The position numbers and the translations under genes are program-made. Under the pieces are notes generated by a model. The model ran no database searches. It was not told the DNA's origin and saw only the letters and a list, made by a program, of their open reading frames with translations. From Tubulanus polymorphus (lineage: Eukaryota; Nemertea; Palaeonemertea; Tubulaniformes; Tubulanidae), in contig NC_134030.1 in assembly GCF_964204645.1 (NCBI RefSeq), forward strand, positions 21,767,210 to 21,831,209: a stretch of 64,000 nt of DNA, in the 5' to 3' direction. The number at the start of each line of letters is the position of its first letter. Position 1 is the stretch's first letter. Positions 22,701 to 34,200 of the stretch are shown piece after piece.

Positions 22701-23036
22701 GACACAACTCCGTACATGGATATGGCAGCCGCGAAGGGTAAAGACACAGCTTCATATATAGATATGGAAGCCGGGAAGGGCAAAGACACAACTCCTTATA
22801 TGGATATGGGACCCGGGATAGAAGAGGATACGTACAGGAGTACGGAAACCGGGAAGGACAAACACACAACTCCTTACACGAATACCGGAGCCGAGAAGGA
22901 CAAAGATAGACATAGTTACGTGAATACCGAAGCCGGAAAGGCGCGCCATTTGAAGAAAGATACTGATGAACCCGTGAAAGATGATGTTGAACTTTATTCT
23001 TACGCTACTGTTCAATATACTCGCAATAGGCGTTAG
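19722..23036 (+). CDS. Gene B: short-type Ig receptor with tyrosine-repeat tail
   Basis: Predicted type I membrane receptor. Exons: 19722-19821 (signal peptide), 20314-20634 (Ig-like domain), 21357-21396, 21834-21876, 22167-22276 (transmembrane), 22526-23036 (tail, TAG stop). Total 1,125 nt, 374 residues. The start is the first of two ATGs (MMNTRSF), followed by a hydrophobic core; the open frame upstream has no ATG. Intron phases are 1, 1, 2, 0, 2. The small exons 3 and 4 are least sure, with GTC-type donors and alternative acceptors. The Ig domain has Cys in EYICRTS and TFRCLV and is homologous to Ig3 of gene C. N-glycosylation sites include NKT and NGT. The tail is described separately. 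Gene D differs at about 10 residues. Ligand unknown. Confidence 0.8.
20314..20634 (+). CDS. Gene B Ig-like domain exon
   Basis: A 321-nt phase 1 to phase 1 exon encoding one Ig-like domain, the classic one-exon-one-domain layout. The cysteines in EYICRTS and TFRCLVLK would form the B-F strand disulphide. The usual strand C tryptophan is replaced by a VIFQKKRR segment, with a Trp seven residues later (SEQWETIP). FKADFKLHNGT before the second Cys is shared word for word with exon 28345-28680 of gene C. Confidence 0.85.
21647..21786. mobile_element. Foldback element in the gene B intron before exon 4
   Basis: Ends gagcccagttgcacagtc and, reversed, gaggccggttgcatagtc, with interior paired cttaagtc/gacttaag words. 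The copy in gene D is at 58273-58412. Confidence 0.7.
22167..22276 (+). CDS. Gene B transmembrane exon
   Basis: Encodes a short stalk (DHKPDWT) and a helix of about 25 residues very rich in Ile and Val (IACGAIGFLLVIVIIVVIVIC, residues about 180-203). Four arginines made across the next splice act as a stop-transfer signal, so the following exon is cytoplasmic. The polypyrimidine tract before 22167 is strong; an in-frame acceptor at 22043 would add a longer stalk. Confidence 0.8.
22526..23036 (+). CDS. Gene B cytoplasmic tail with 14-residue tyrosine repeats
   Basis: The tail begins RRRLPGEG. Tyrosines lie at residues 254 (YVNI), 268 (YMDM), 282 (YIDM), 296 (YMDM), 308 (YRST), 322 (YTNT) and 336 (YVNT), an almost exact 14-residue period from a 42-bp tandem repeat whose spacer is EAGKGKDT-like. 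YxxM is the known docking motif for the SH2 domains of PI3K p85; YxN is the known GRB2 SH2 motif. Before the repeats lies DVYDELYDDID; the C-terminus has LYSYATVQY. Phosphorylation by a Src-family kinase is inferred, not seen. Confidence 0.85.
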
Positions 23037-25105
23037 AGGGCGCCGCTGAGCAAACAACGACTGATTATACATATGTAAAACATAAGGCTAGAAACAATTG
23101 AAACATTATTTTTCATAATCTGCTGAGCTTGAAAGTAGAATCAGCTGCATGCATACATTATTCATTTCTAAAAATAACAGACCCGGCAGTTTTAGAAATG
23201 AACTGACTACATATTTTATTCTAGTTCACAAAAATGACCCGGTCGACTAGGAGAAACAATTGGGTATGATTCACTAGCCTAAGTTTTAAGTTTTTGATAT
23301 GTACCAGTAGTGTATTTGATGATCAAACTAAGGAACATCAATTCACTTCGACAATCATTCACTTTTAGCAAATGAAGATTAGGTGAAATAACGATGTCAA
23401 ATGATTCAGTTTACCGGGCAGTATTCAAACTGTGAAAGTATAAATTCATGATATTCAGCTACCGATGGCCTTTAAATCGTAGACTGTTATGAGGACTTAA
23501 ATTTTTTAAATGGCAAATTGACATGTCAATCATCTTCAGGGGCGGATCCAAGTAAGGCCGAAGCCTCCCCTTATCTCTTTTGCCAAGAAAATATTCTCAC
23601 AACCCGGATTAGGAATGTAACAAATATAATAGAAAGTCTTTGTCATTCATTTTGTTCTTGATTTACTCTAGATGCCCCCAGAAAATGATCCATTCCTTGA
23701 TTCCCTTAAAAAGATATATAAAATATAGTACAATATTCGCAGTCAATCAGTTGGTTTGTCTCATTCTTTTCTTGATGATTTATTTTCTTTTTTCCTCTTA
23801 ACTACTTCGGTCAAACAAGAAACATTACACGATGGTAAAAGCTTTCCTAAAATAGATGTGCTTTAAGATTTCATTCAGAAGTATCGACAGGATGAGGATT
23901 CCGGAATACTGGACGGTCAAACATTCCACATTGCTGGGACAGTGAACTTCAAAGCTCTATTGCCAAATGACCTTCTTGGAGACAGGTTTGACTAGAGGTG
24001 TTATCATTTATATCGACTCGTATTCTATTCATCCATTATTAGATCAAGCACATTCTAATGATCTTAAAATTTTTATCAATATGTTCATTTCAGTTACTTT
24101 CACTTTGTCTCACTTTAAACCCATGTTTTAGTCTCTGGTTTGCTGTTACACATTTTTTCAGTTAATCAGACGGTTCACAGATCATTTTGTGCCTCGATAA
24201 GTACAAACCAATCACTTTGTGCCTCGATATTTACCAACCATTGATATGTAGATGAACCGACCGATGTGTTTTACCAGGTGTTATCATTATATTGACTCAT
24301 ATTCTATTCATGCACAGCGTTTATCGTTGACTCAATACATTTTGTATAGTTCCATTATTCACCCTCTAAGGATTATATTTTATAGGATACTTCCATTTTT
24401 CAAGATATTTTCTTCGGGCTGATAGAACATCTTACGTGAAGTTAACAATTGATCGTTCAGATTTTTTTGACTTTTCAAATGCATATCAGAATCGAGGATT
24501 AGTTGCTTTGTTTATGGATATTTAGAGTAGTTTCACTTTGTTTTTTTTTCATTAAGGTAAAAATCATTTCCTCATTAAACTCTTTTCACATCTGGGTTTC
24601 GTTTCATGAAAAGTTTTAAGCTTTAGACAGTTAAATATGAATTGTTGTCCTCATTACAAACTTGAAGTAACCAATCATAGCAGCTGACCTTGAGAGATTC
24701 AAGTTATTTTCACTCTGCTTTGTAATATTGGACCCCGAGCGAGACTCCTGGTTTTGATGTACACAGTCTTGTATGCAGTGACTATCCATCACTTGGACGT
24801 TACCAAAAATACAAATGAAATTGAAATGCTGGTCGAATTAATACTAGGAATAGTTCGTTAACTCATTCGTCGCCTAGGAATCTAATTGACGTTTCGTCTT
24901 CGTAGTTCTCAACTTCCGCGACGATTCTAAAATGAGAACTACTAAACCGAAACGAAATTTCGATTCCTAGGTAGTTAAAGAAATACGATCTTATTCCTAG
25001 AATTAATTCGGCCATCATATCACAAACTCCCAATCAGTCTAGTTTTCTGTATGTGATAATGATCTGAAGTTTGTGTCTTTATACTTAGGCAATGAATGAA
25101 CCAAG
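23037..25105. other. Intergenic region B-C
   Basis: No gene found. No AATAAA stands in the first few hundred bases after gene B. At 23538 a caggggcggatcc word marks the left end of a possible hAT-like element. A foldback element lies at 24831-25013. The region is conserved with 59666-62833, which has an extra insertion of about 1.1 kb with LINE remnants. A promoter for gene C is expected near 25000 but no TATA box is evident. Confidence 0.55.
24831..25013. mobile_element. Foldback element upstream of gene C
   Basis: The outer arms ggtcgaattaat and attaattcggcc flank inner paired words cctaggaat/attcctagg and gtagttctc/gagaactac. Copied upstream of gene E at 61438-61620. Confidence 0.7.
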
Positions 25106-25109
25106 ATGA
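25092..25109 (+). promoter_or_regulatory. Possible uORF overlapping the gene C start codon
   Basis: A five-codon frame, ATG-AAT-GAA-CCA-AGA-TGA, ends on a TGA that overlaps the main ATG (ATGA). Gene E has the same arrangement at 62820-62837. It matters only if the transcript includes these bases; a tacttag acceptor directly upstream suggests that they may be part of a spliced 5' UTR. Confidence 0.45.
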
Positions 25110-25220
25110 AGAATCTATGGAGGAATCCGCAGAAGTGTTTAGTGATCTACGTGATTATACTGTTGAATCTCATGGCGAACAACAACAGCCCACAAGCGTT
25201 TAGAGTCAAGAGAAATACAG
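25106..25220 (+). CDS. Gene C signal-peptide exon C1
   Basis: It starts MKNLWRNPQKC, then a hydrophobic core (LVIYVIILLNLM) and a probable cleavage region near NNNSPQA, and ends in phase 1 before GTAAGA. Gene E has the same exon at 62834-62948 with only K2R and N25Y. The length of 38 codons is typical of a secretory leader. Confidence 0.8.
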
Positions 25221-28200
25221 GTAAGACAACGTGAAAGAACATATCATAGAGTTTATATGGAGAATGTATTACATAAGATGAAACTTATCACCAGACTTTG
25301 GAAACTTGTATTTGAAATATCTGGGACAAAATGATAGTAGCTGAATAGTCCACTTGAACTGATACATTTACCTCGAATGAAAACCCACAATCTCTCAAGT
25401 GTTTTACATTTTACCATTAAACATTTTAACTATTCAATAATTGTATTTTATCTTCTAAAACTCCATCTACACTTGATTCTTATACCCGGGTTATGCGTCT
25501 CCACTACGATGCTGGTTTTCCGCAAAACCTGGGTTTTAGAAACCGTATTGAAAAAGAAGGGTCCACTCCTTATTCAACCACGTTCGCGTAAAACTTTTAG
25601 AATTTTTACTAGAAGTGTAGAAAGTAGACCCGCGCAACGATTGAACTTAAAATTGAACTACAGATTGGTAGAAATCCCACAATAAAATCAGCGAAAGAAA
25701 TTGAAATCAGAATTCAGAATTCATTGTAAACGAGAATATATTTCGAGCAACGTTTCGGCTAAACACAACTATGAGCCAATCATCAGGCGTACCGATACAC
25801 GAGATATATTTAACAAGATATTTATACAGAAAATGAACTGAAGAATGAGTGATCGAAGTTAAATACAGAGTAAAGTTATTCAAAACATAGACAAGGAAAC
25901 AATAGTAGAAAGAGTTAAGCAACAGCAAACAGCAAACTAGGGGTAAAACGAGGAGGTAAATAAAACACAAAACCCGAAACTAAAACGAGGAGGTAAACCA
26001 CAGGGTAATCTAACAATCACAGAATACATCACAGGCTGTGTCTCAAAATCATAGATAATGCGTGTGAATATTAGATCTTAAAAACATCAAATCAGATTAT
26101 TGTTTATTTCTTGTCGAACCTCTTCAAACGGTGACAACTATCGGAAGACAATTTGCTTAAACAAGTCTGGGGCTCTAGTTCCTCTGAAGTCGGTTTAAGG
26201 TGAATGAAATTGAGATGTTAATTGGTCAATTCTGAACAATGGCTCTGACAGAAAGATTGCCATTTATTTCAGCACCTGATGGAGTTGTACTGGACAGTGT
26301 GAATGTATTACCGGGTACAAGAATATTACGTATATTGTGTATTTGATATTTCAGCACCTGATCTAGTTGTACTGGACAGCGTGAATGTATTACCGGGTAC
26401 AAGAATATTACGTATATTGTGTATTTGATATTTCAGCACCTGATGGAGTTGTACTGGACAGTGTGAATGTATTACCGGGTACAAGAATATTACGTATATT
26501 GTGTATTTGATATTTCAGCACCTGATCTAGTTGTACTGGACAGCGTGAATGTATTACCGGGTACAAGAATATTACGTATATTGTGTATTTGATATTTCAG
26601 CACCTGATGGAGTTGTACTGGACAGCGTGAATGTATTACCGGGTACAAGAATATTACGCATATGGTGTATTTGATATTTCAGCACCTGATGGAGTTGTAC
26701 TGGACAGTGTGAATGTATTACCGGGTACAAGAATATTACGTATATTGTGTATTTGATATTTCAGCACCTGATGGAGTTGTACTGGACAGTGTGAATGTAT
26801 TACCGGGTACAAGAATATTACGTATATTGTGTATTTGATATTTCAGCACCTGATGGAGTTGTACTGGACAGTGTGAATGTATTACCGGGTACAAATATGT
26901 TACTGTCGCAGGAAGGTAAAACTGTTAGTATTACCTGTAAACAGAGCAGCTCTGCAGCGACTGGTGTAGCATTCCAGCTACAAGTGAATAATGGACCAGA
27001 AGGGACCTGGATTGCATTACCTTCAGAATCAGCACCAGTTTGGGTTTTTCAGCCCGATGCTCGTAAAATGTATAAATGTGTGGCCATTAATTCAGCCGGA
27101 ATTAAAGAAAGTCAAATCTACCAATCAGATGTAATCAGTGAGTATGCATCACTTATCAAATAATGCTGGGAAAATAGAAAAAAAGTTTCCTGTGCACATG
27201 TTATATTTTTTCGTGCATATAACTTTTATTTCAGGTATAAAGATAAATGAAAACCCGTGTAAACTGCATGAATTCAAACCATCACTAACTTGTACTTGTA
27301 AAGCCACTAGTAAGATTGGTAATCCAATCATCAAAGTAAAATGGTATGCTGATGGATTTACTGAAGGTTCAACGGATATTGATCAGATTCCCGATCAAGG
27401 CGTAAATACTCCGGTGAAAGATGGAGTTATCAACAGGAATCAGATGCGGTTTAATTTAATGCTGTACGCAATATTGATTCAATGTCGGTTATGGAAGTAT
27501 AATGGGATAGAGTTACCGAAACAAAAACTTCAAGAACAAATACTACATCAAACTCCAATGAACGTTACGTGTAAGTTGGAGAATATTTTCATGAGAGATT
27601 TTTCATTCGATATCAGAGTGACAATAATACATGTTACATCGTTTATTCTATTGGTAACTGCCCATAGTTGGAGATTTAAGAGTTACTATTTCATAACGAC
27701 TGGTGATAATGCCTATGAAATTCTTTCGTTTTAATATTTGGTCCCAAGAAGGTATTTCGAATACTGAAGCGAATTGTTAATAATAACATTAAAAGGACTA
27801 GAATATGATTGTGCATGAATTTGCTTTTGAAATCGAACCTACTAGAAAACGATTTCACCTTCAATGATTAGGCTTAAGATTTTGAGCCCACATGGAAAAA
27901 TTGCAGCGAAATTGGTTAAAATGTTGACGTAAAAAGTTCGTTTCTGTAACAATTGTCGTCTTCGGGTATTCTTATGGCTATATCAGGGATTTTTAGTTTG
28001 TAATATGGGACAAAGCTTCTTGAACCGGGACAATAGGATCACGCACAACTCACCAGAACAAAGGATTCTTTTCATGAGTGCGATAGATACGCCACCTATC
28101 GTTGATATGTATTGTTGCAAAAACAAATAAACTATATTACAATATAATTATGTCGGGAGTTACACCGTTACATTTCCGTCGATTCAAATTTCGACGCCCT

Positions 28201-31200
28201 TGATAAACACACATTCCTCGGAGCGCAAGTAATATTTTACCATGTTTTATGGACGGACGTTTTCTCGATTTTGCACCGATCAGTGAAATTGAAGTGGATA
28301 AACATGATATCATCCAAAAATATATTTGCATCTTTATCTTTTAGATTTTCCCGATGAAATTGAAACACCAGATACTTTCACCGGAGAACCTGACATTAGA
28401 AATGAAGGAGATGTTGTAGAATATACTTGTAGAACAGTGATAGGAAGGCCCGATCCTACAGTGATATACCAACAGAAGAGAAGAGATTCTGAACGATGGC
28501 AGCCAATTCCTGATCCACAACCTCGTAAAGTACCTCTCAAAATGGGTTTAAAAGGTTTTGATACGACGTACAAGTTCAAAGCTGATTTCAAACTGCACAA
28601 TGGAACGTCATTTCGATGTGCTGTAAAGGAGAACCTTACGTTTCCAGAACCTCGACAATTTAATCCAATCATTGTTCATTGTAAGTAACAGTTTCTTTCT
28701 CGAATTCGAGAAATAAGTAATTTTCCCTGCAACAATACAGACCCCAGTGATAGTACAGACCTATCCACACATATAGTATGACACAATGTAACCATGCTAA
28801 GGAGGAACATGGCAGAATCTCATGATGTCATCAGGTTCAAATCCCTGCCGAGGGAGGAACGTGGCAGAATCTCATGATGTCATCAGGTTCAAATCCCTGC
28901 TAGGGAGGAACGTGGCAGAGTCTCACGATGTAATCAGGTTCGAATTCCTGCTGAGGGAGGATGTGTCTACTATGTGTCTACTGTGTTTGTACTGTGACAG
29001 AGTCTCACGATGTCATCAGGTTCGAATCCCTGCCGAGGATGATGGGTCTACTATGACAGGGCTTAAGAACTGTGCTAGGTTAGATACTAATGTTTCTTTG
29101 TTTTTCAATCAGATTTTGCTGCACCAGTTTACAAGAAATCCAGTGAAAATGAAACAAATGCAGCGTATATTGTAACAGTTAATAGTTACCCATTGACTCA
29201 ACAAGTTACATGTGACCCTCCAGCTGTCGTTCAAAAACTATCAAACTCTCAGTGGAATATAACGATACCTATCGTAAACAGTACCACAACTGACTATAGA
29301 GGGCGGTGTTTGGTTGATGGTATTAATGAAAGGGTTATTGATGTCGCTGGTTATCATCACGCCGGTCCAACTGATGAACCAGGTAAGATTCCGGGTCACG
29401 ACTGGATGAATTTTACATGAATTTGAAGATTCAAATGATTCAATTCCATGACATTATAAAACTCGAGGCCATCATCTCTTAACTCGAAATCATTTCTACA
29501 CAATCAAACAATTTACTTATGAAAGTCGTTATTTTCTAAATTGTCACAAAACCTATTAATATATTTCAAAGTCTCAATTTACTAAGTCATTTGTCATTAT
29601 TATTGGGTCTCATTTTACTAGGTGTAAGTCGTCATTCATTTAAAGCGTCACATACATACATATTACAAAAAAATAATTTTTGTATTTTACCTAAAGTGTA
29701 AATCATTTAGATTAGTCAGCACAGCGGAGGAGTCTCGTGACGTCATCAGATTTTAAATCCGTGCGCGATGACGTAATTCTCTGTGTCGTCAGAATTGAGC
29801 GTTTTCTATTATTATCTGTGAATTCATCACATTCAAATATTACACAATGATTTAGCATCTTTAACTTTCTATCTTGAGGCTGTTTGACCCAATCAAGGAA
29901 CGATTAATTTTCTCCCATTTTAAAAACAACTTATTTGCTTTATTCAGAGACTATTTGAGCTTTGAAATTAAGGAACAATTAATTTTTGTTTGACCTAGTT
30001 AATTATTCAATTAAATTGCTGTTACTTTTATCAATAGTTACAATGGAACTATTTCTAGCTTTATCTAATTCAATTCAATCGCATCACCGATTAGTTTGAA
30101 TTTCCGTTTCAGATGCAGGAAATGGAGGAATTGTGGCTGGTGTTGTAATCGGTATATTACTGATATTACTGATTCTAATAATACTGTTTATACTGTGGCG
30201 TCGTGGCTGCTGTAAGTTTTACATAAAACCATCAATAAATCTGAAAAACAATAATAAACAAACTGCAGAAATGAAATACTCTATTAGGGGTAGAAAACCT
30301 AATGATGAACTGGTGGAAATTGTTAGTTCTATAATATATCATATACAGAATGCTAGAAATCCAAAAGTAGTGAACACAGCTGGAAGAATTCAGGGGTCCC
30401 AAGGTGGCCAGATACAGTTCATTCTCAATTATCTGTTCAAATTTCATTCATGCAATTGAATTCAAGAATGTTTGGAACTTAGAAGAACAGAATGTTATCA
30501 TTTCTGGGATTCAGCACGGGTTGGGTCGTAGTTTCAGATGGCAGCAAACATGAAATGTGCTACGACCAAACATTCACCGATTCCATAACAATCATTTTGA
30601 TAGAAACCGCCGGCATAGGTTTTCTTAGCCTCCAGGAGAAGCTACTAAGTAACATCGTTCTCTTCACAAATAACGGTGTTTGAAAAAGTATCCATTTTAT
30701 AATGTTTAGCATCATTCAACTTTCAATCAATTTTCTAGACACAATACGCGCATTATTCAAACCAGAATTTAGATGCACGAGACGCATTAAAAATCTAAAG
30801 CCAGAATATGCATAATGTTTATTTATTTTCGTCTGACATCGATCACTTTCAGATCTGAATCAGTGCGGTCTAAATAAAATATCGTTTTTATATCTATTGT
30901 AAAATGCAGCATTAATTGAATTATCTAATGGCGAATGAATTACTCGTAGATGCACAGTCTTCGGTACAGGCTCGATACAAGTCTCTGCGGGGTCATCAAT
31001 CAACGTTGATAGGTTAAGATTTCTTGCCTACGTAGGTTCTGCATTTTCTCGTTGGGAAGTATCGTTAAGTTGTTGGGTGACGATAGTAATAAATTATCAC
31101 ATATGCCTACCGGGTATCGGTAATGAAAACTTGCGCCCGGTTCCTTGTCCCAGTTACCATTTATTGCCAACTAGAAGAAATTCCGTAAATCTCTGATTCC

Positions 31201-34200
31201 GAAAAATGACAGTACCGGTTTAAACTCGAAAAAGTTACGCAGTATCATTGGTTCAATTGTCTCATGGCATTAGTATCCATGACTATCTTTAGTGGGTGGC
31301 TCCATGAATATCCAAATCACACTGTTTCTTTATTGGGTTGATTTGTCAGGTGAATGTGCATCGTGTAAATAAACAGTATTTCTGTTTTCTAATTTACAGT
31401 ACCGTGTTTGGGTCCGAAATCTAAAGATGTGATTGAATTGTTGCGTTGGACAAGTGAAACCTGGTATGAAAAAGGTAAGATTCTCTCACATGATTTACTG
31501 CACATATTCTCAGATATCGGTTTGATAATTTTAGGTGTTGTTTTCTCTTTGTAGATCATGAGAATTGGGTGAAAACACGTGACCAACTGCAGCCGGGTAT
31601 TCATAGAATTATTAACCCTTTATTTCTATTACCTGTAGAATATCTTGCATGAATAGAGTTCATAGTTTTAGAAATCATCCACTAATCATCTGAAAGATAC
31701 ACAACTGATTTTGCTTCATTATCTAAACTGTAATTATCAATTTAAGTTTATGGTTAACAACGTAATTTCTTGAAGATTTCTTGAGAATTGTTTGATCAAT
31801 TGTGTTGATATTTCGTCTATATATGTTTTAACACACATCTGCAGTCTTTCTGGTGCATGCCTAGCGATCATTGTTCTTTAAAGAAATCAGCATTTCATGC
31901 ACATTTTCGAAGTCTATGGGAAATTTCAAAGATATTTGGCTCATTTTTATTGAGGTCTGAAGTGGACAAAACAACATGCTCCGTAAAAAGACATTGGCTT
32001 GATCGAAATCAAGATGACTAATTTTCGATTTTCGTTTTCAAAAATCAGTACTATTTGCACATCATATTTTGAGGTTTTCTAGAGAAATTTTAATAGATTC
32101 TTTAATCTATTTTTTTTAATGTTTGGTTTATACATGTATCTACCCTAGATGTATCAGCAGTTCTAAAAATGAATAGTTGGAATCAAGACTGGCGGCTATT
32201 GTTACTCGGCAGGGCGGTTAAAACGACCCTCTCCTTTTTTACCAGGTCTAGAGGCTTTAAAAGATGGTCGTTTCTCAATATTTGTTTATTATGGAAATCT
32301 TCTTTCTGACCAGAAACTAGTCCATATTCACTTACGTGGAAATCCTGGACTTCACTTGTAGCAAGTGAGGATCCACCAGGTGCAAGGAGGCAATTCCTTG
32401 CTATTTTTAGAGTCTGACCTTTTCGTGAGAAAGAAGAAAAAGCATGTGAAAATCCCTGATAATGTGTAGGCCTAAGCGTTGTTGTCGTCGTTAACCGGCG
32501 CTTTTTTCGGCAGTCCTCCAGTTCATGGTGTTTCATCGATAGTTCATTGATGTGTTTGGTTGAATGACTGGACTGGTTCCGGGTCAGGCGTATTGTCTGA
32601 TCGTGCCTAGAACGCGTCACCACGCATCTAATTTTAAAACGTTTTCCGCGGGAGGACGCCCACTAATTTAACCCCTCCCTCAAATCCTGGATCCGCCACG
32701 TAAGATGCGGCAATTGAGAATTCCCATTGAAAATCAACTATACACGAGAAACGTTTTTGGATGTCGTTTTTTCATGTTTATCTGTAGCTAATATTTGTGT
32801 TGTTTGTTTAACAGTTGAAACTGGAGACTTTGAGGTCATTGAAAGGTCATTAAGTCCAGGTATATATTTAATGGTTATTGTAATTTCATTTCAATAAAAC
32901 AATATAAACTCAGATAATTCAGTTATAAATCAACTACTTGTTCGTAACGTCGATGAATTCATTTAAACAATTAATTTATTGTCAATTTTTCTTTCTAGAA
33001 ATTGTTAGAATAATTGTCGATATTTATGGAACTAAGAATGATTGGGAGTTAACGAGGGATAAGGATAAACAAGGTAAGAGGAGTGATGACTCAGTTGCCA
33101 AGGTAAGAGCCAAACCGGCTGATTTGTTTGTTGCAACCCGGGGCCGGGCTTATAGACTGGTGTTAACTTTAAACCCGGGGGTTAATCTAATTAATTTTCA
33201 ATTGAGTTAACCCTCTGGTTAAAGATAATACCCGCCTATAAAACCGGGTCCTGCATACAATACTGTACCGGAATATAACACTTCCCCGGGCCTCCTATCT
33301 TCATCCAGCAGTAATTCAAACTGTTTGATGCTCAGTTTATTCAAATATTGAAAAAAATGCTTTCTATATTTCATTTCAGCAATAGCTATCAGAGAATTTC
33401 TGTTTGGACAGTTATCAAGTGATCAAAGTAAGTAATTGTTTACCTATAGTTTGTTTTAAGTTTATGTACGCATGGGATGTATGTAAACATGCGCATGTGA
33501 GTTATGTGAACATGCACATGTGAGTAATGTGTACATGTACATTTGATTGATACATAGTAAGTTGTGAGTTGGGTAAACATGTTCATGTAAGTTAACATGC
33601 ACATGTGATTAGTTTACGTGTTTTAAGTTAACACAAGTTTCATCAATGTTTATATTTTCAGGTATGTTAGATTTGGTGAAAGAAATTCTAAGTAAGTTTA
33701 CGAAACGACTCAATATTTCCTCTTCAACTCGAATCTTGGATTCAAATGTGTTTATAATTATCTATTGACAGGAAAATACGTGAGAATAAACGATTTAAAA
33801 ACGAAACTATCAAATGAGATCGGTAAGAGTTGATTGAATACAGTTATTGATGTATGAGTTTATTGATTATTATTCAACTGTCAACTCATTTTGTAAATGT
33901 ATTACAGATACATTACTGAACAAGAAGAGGTCAATAGATGGCGCTGATGCAGTTTACAATAGAGATGAAGGTACCGTTATTATTTACTGTTCAAATGAAA
34001 TATTCAGCTTCGCAGATAGAAATGTAACGAATTCTATTCAAGATGGCCGCATGGCAGCCTTTTGGCAATAATGAATAAACCTTATAAAAGCGACCAGTTT
34101 AAAATTTCATCTTAAAAATATCAGACTAGAGCTTCAGAAATACTCAAGTTACAACAAAATTATCAAATTTACAATTGTTATTTAAGAAATAAGATGTGAT

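Noticed and set aside
22995-23021. Canonical ITIM or ITAM at the C-terminus of gene B (LYSYATVQY)
   Set aside because: The residue at position -2 of the YATV tyrosine is Tyr, not Ile/Val/Leu/Ser, and no second YxxL stands at ITAM spacing.
22660-23072. Minus-strand ORFs opposite the gene B tail
   Set aside because: Shadows of the 42-bp tyrosine repeat on the other strand; the same appears in gene D.
26273-26846. CRISPR-like array
   Set aside because: Units are contiguous with no unique spacers, in a eukaryotic intron, and each copies a splice acceptor and exon start.
32183-32623. Antisense protein-coding gene in intron C8-C9
   Set aside because: No recognisable domain, partner exon or second copy; listed only as an unassigned frame.
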